Source: Deltaproteobacteria bacterium
GTDB lineage: Bacteria > Desulfobacterota > Desulfobulbia > Desulfobulbales > VMSU01
Assembly: GCA_021789795.1 (NCBI GenBank)
Contig: JAJYJA010000050.1
Location: 1-14,574 of the forward strand
Length of the DNA: 14,574 nucleotides
Reading direction: 5' to 3'
Shown here: positions 13,372-14,574 of the stretch, piece by piece
Layout of the letters: each line of letters opens with the position of its first letter
Numbering within the stretch: position 1 is the stretch's first letter
Program-made: the position numbers and the translations under genes
The notes under the pieces: generated by a model
Database searches by the model: none
Told to the model about the DNA's origin: nothing
Seen by the model: only the letters and a program-made list of their open reading frames with translations

Positions 13372-14096
13372 ACGGCGTATTTTATGTTGTGGGTATTGGC
13401 CCCGGCGACCCGGAGCTGTTAACCTTGAAGGCGGCCCGGATCCTCGCCGCCTGTCCGGTGCTGGTGGTGCCCAAGGGCCATGAGCACGGGGCCTCCACCG
13501 CCCTGGCCATCGTCAAGGGGGCCTTGCCCTTGGCCGGCAAGGAGATCATCGAGGTGCACTTCCCGATGCGCAAGATCAGGATGAACGCCGGCCCCGACCC
13601 CGAGGTGGAGGCCGCCTGGCGGCGGGCGGCACTAGCGATCCTTGACCGCACCCGGCAAGGCCTGGACGTGGCCTTCCCCACCCTGGGCGACCCGGCCATC
13701 TACAGCACCGGCTTCTACACCTGCCAGACCCTGCTGGAGCTGGCCCCCGAGAACCAGGCCGTGGTCGTGCCGGGGGTCTCGGCCATCGGCGCCTGCGCCG
13801 CCGCCGCCGGCATCCCTCTCTGCCAGGGCGACGACATGCTGGCGGTGGTGCCCGCCACCTTCGACAACCAGCGCTTGACCGAGGTGTTCGCCAGCTTCCA
13901 GACCGTGGTGCTGATGAAGGTGCACCGGGTCATGGGCCGCATCGTCGAGCTGCTCACCGGACTCAACCTCCTAAGCCGCGCCGTGCTGGTGGAGCGCAGC
14001 GACCAGGGGGGCCGGGAGCGGGTGGTGCGCGATCTCGCCGCCCTGGGCCCCGGGGAGCTACACTATTTCTCCACCATCATTGTGAGGACGCGATGA
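13368..14096 (+). CDS. cbiL: Cobalt-precorrin-2 C20-methyltransferase
   Basis: CbiL (242 residues) performs the first ring methylation of the committed corrin pathway, at C-20. The tetrapyrrole-methylase signatures are YVVGIGPGDPELLTLKAARIL at the N-terminus, VAFPTLGDPAIYSTGFY in the middle and VVPGVSAIGACAAAAGIPLCQGDD further on, the last two being characteristic of CbiL/CobI. I take ATG 13368, which overlaps the cbiET stop and follows GGAGAG directly. The frame open from 13263 begins inside cbiET and has no family match. Its stop overlaps the start of the next gene as ATGA. CobI is the alternative name for the aerobic counterpart. Confidence 0.92.
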   Translation: MNGVFYVVGIGPGDPELLTLKAARILAACPVLVVPKGHEHGASTALAIVKGALPLAGKEIIEVHFPMRKIRMNAGPDPEVEAAWRRAALAILDRTRQGLDVAFPTLGDPAIYSTGFYTCQTLLELAPENQAVVVPGVSAIGACAAAAGIPLCQGDDMLAVVPATFDNQRLTEVFASFQTVVLMKVHRVMGRIVELLTGLNLLSRAVLVERSDQGGRERVVRDLAALGPGELHYFSTIIVRTR

Positions 14097-14574
14097 ATCC
14101 GGTCTATTTCGTGGGCGCCGGCCCTGGTGATCCCGAGCTGCTCACCTTGAAAGGCCAGCGGTTGCTCAAGCAGGCGGAGGTGATCGTTTACGCCGGCTCC
14201 TTGGTCAATCCGGCCCTGCTTGCCGGGTTAACCGCCGAGCTGCATGACTCCTCCCGCCTGGAACTTGAGGCCATGGTGGGGCTGATGATTAAGGCCCAGC
14301 GTCAAAACCGGCGGGTGGTGCGGCTGCACACCGGCGACCCCTCGCTCTTCGGGGCCATCCGGGAGCAGATGGACGCCCTGGAGGCGGCGGGCGTCCCCTG
14401 GCGGCTGGTGCCGGGGGTCAGCTCGATGGCCGCCGTCGCCGCCGCCCTGGGGGCCGAGCTGACCATGCCCGAGGCGGCCCAGACGGTGATCGTCACCCGG
14501 CGGGCGGGCCGCACCCCGGTGCCGGAGGGCGAGGGCCTGGCCAGCCTGGCCCGGCATCAGGCCACCATGCTCAT
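14093..14574 (+). CDS. cbiF: Cobalt-precorrin-4 C11-methyltransferase, cut by window end
   Basis: The first 160 residues are visible; a complete CbiF is about 250. The protein starts MNPVYFVGAGPGDPELLTLKG and continues with VIVYAGSLVNPALL, VVRLHTGDPSLFGA and RLVPGVSSMAAVAAALGAELT, the pattern of CbiF/CobM, which methylates C-11 of the ring. It overlaps the cbiL stop by 4 nt. The reading frame is open to the last base, so the end lies beyond the window, where the missing cbiG, cbiH, cbiJ and a cobaltochelatase might be expected. Confidence 0.93.
   Translation, partial: MNPVYFVGAGPGDPELLTLKGQRLLKQAEVIVYAGSLVNPALLAGLTAELHDSSRLELEAMVGLMIKAQRQNRRVVRLHTGDPSLFGAIREQMDALEAAGVPWRLVPGVSSMAAVAAALGAELTMPEAAQTVIVTRRAGRTPVPEGEGLASLARHQATML

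Noticed and set aside
14093..14574. Possible recent duplication of cbiL, because cbiL and cbiF both start with a GPGDPELLTLK segment
   Set aside because: This is the shared tetrapyrrole-methylase motif; the rest of the sequences differ and each matches its own subfamily.

Overview
The window looks like a piece of a GC-rich bacterial chromosome, most likely from an anaerobic Desulfobacterota-type organism (Desulfobulbales-like is my best guess). The reasons are indirect: a full-length NifU plus NifS pair standing away from any other nif gene, a flavin-dependent thymidylate synthase (ThyX), the oxygen-independent (cbi) cobalamin route including CbiD and a fused CbiE-CbiT, and several palindromic intergenic repeats. 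This is inference from gene content; no 16S or other marker is present.

Layout. Bases 1-290 hold no believable gene but two long imperfect palindromes (24-151 and about 193-282). After a leader (283-544) comes a plus-strand unit nifU-nifS-thyX (545-3546). Convergent to it, on the minus strand, are a secreted Sel1-repeat protein (3562-4443) and a WbuC-family cupin (4512-4979). A divergent intergenic region then leads into a cobalamin riboswitch (5210-5378) preceded by a good -35 box.

From the riboswitch to the end of the window (5475-14574, all plus strand) there is one long, tightly overlapping gene array: a small PepSY/TM membrane protein, the ABC importer btuC-btuD-btuF, then cbiA, cbiC, cbiD, cbiET, cbiL and a truncated cbiF. 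Most junctions are 4-8 nt overlaps (ATGA, GTGA, TTGA), with non-ATG starts for btuC, cbiA and cbiD. Only two junctions are open: btuD/btuF, which contains a compact GC hairpin, and cbiA/cbiC, which contains a 153-bp insertion with 13-bp terminal inverted repeats starting GTAA and a perfect 8-bp flanking direct repeat. I read this as an IS66-like MITE. The array would let the cell take up corrinoids and build the corrin ring under one B12-sensing leader. The cobaltochelatase and cbiG, cbiH and cbiJ are not seen and probably lie downstream or elsewhere.

The points most worth a second look are the MITE inside the cbi operon, the riboswitch expression platform with several mutually competing pairings around the first Shine-Dalgarno sequence, and the PepSY protein as first gene of a B12-controlled import/biosynthesis operon. 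I did not find a convincing wholly new enzymatic or defence system.
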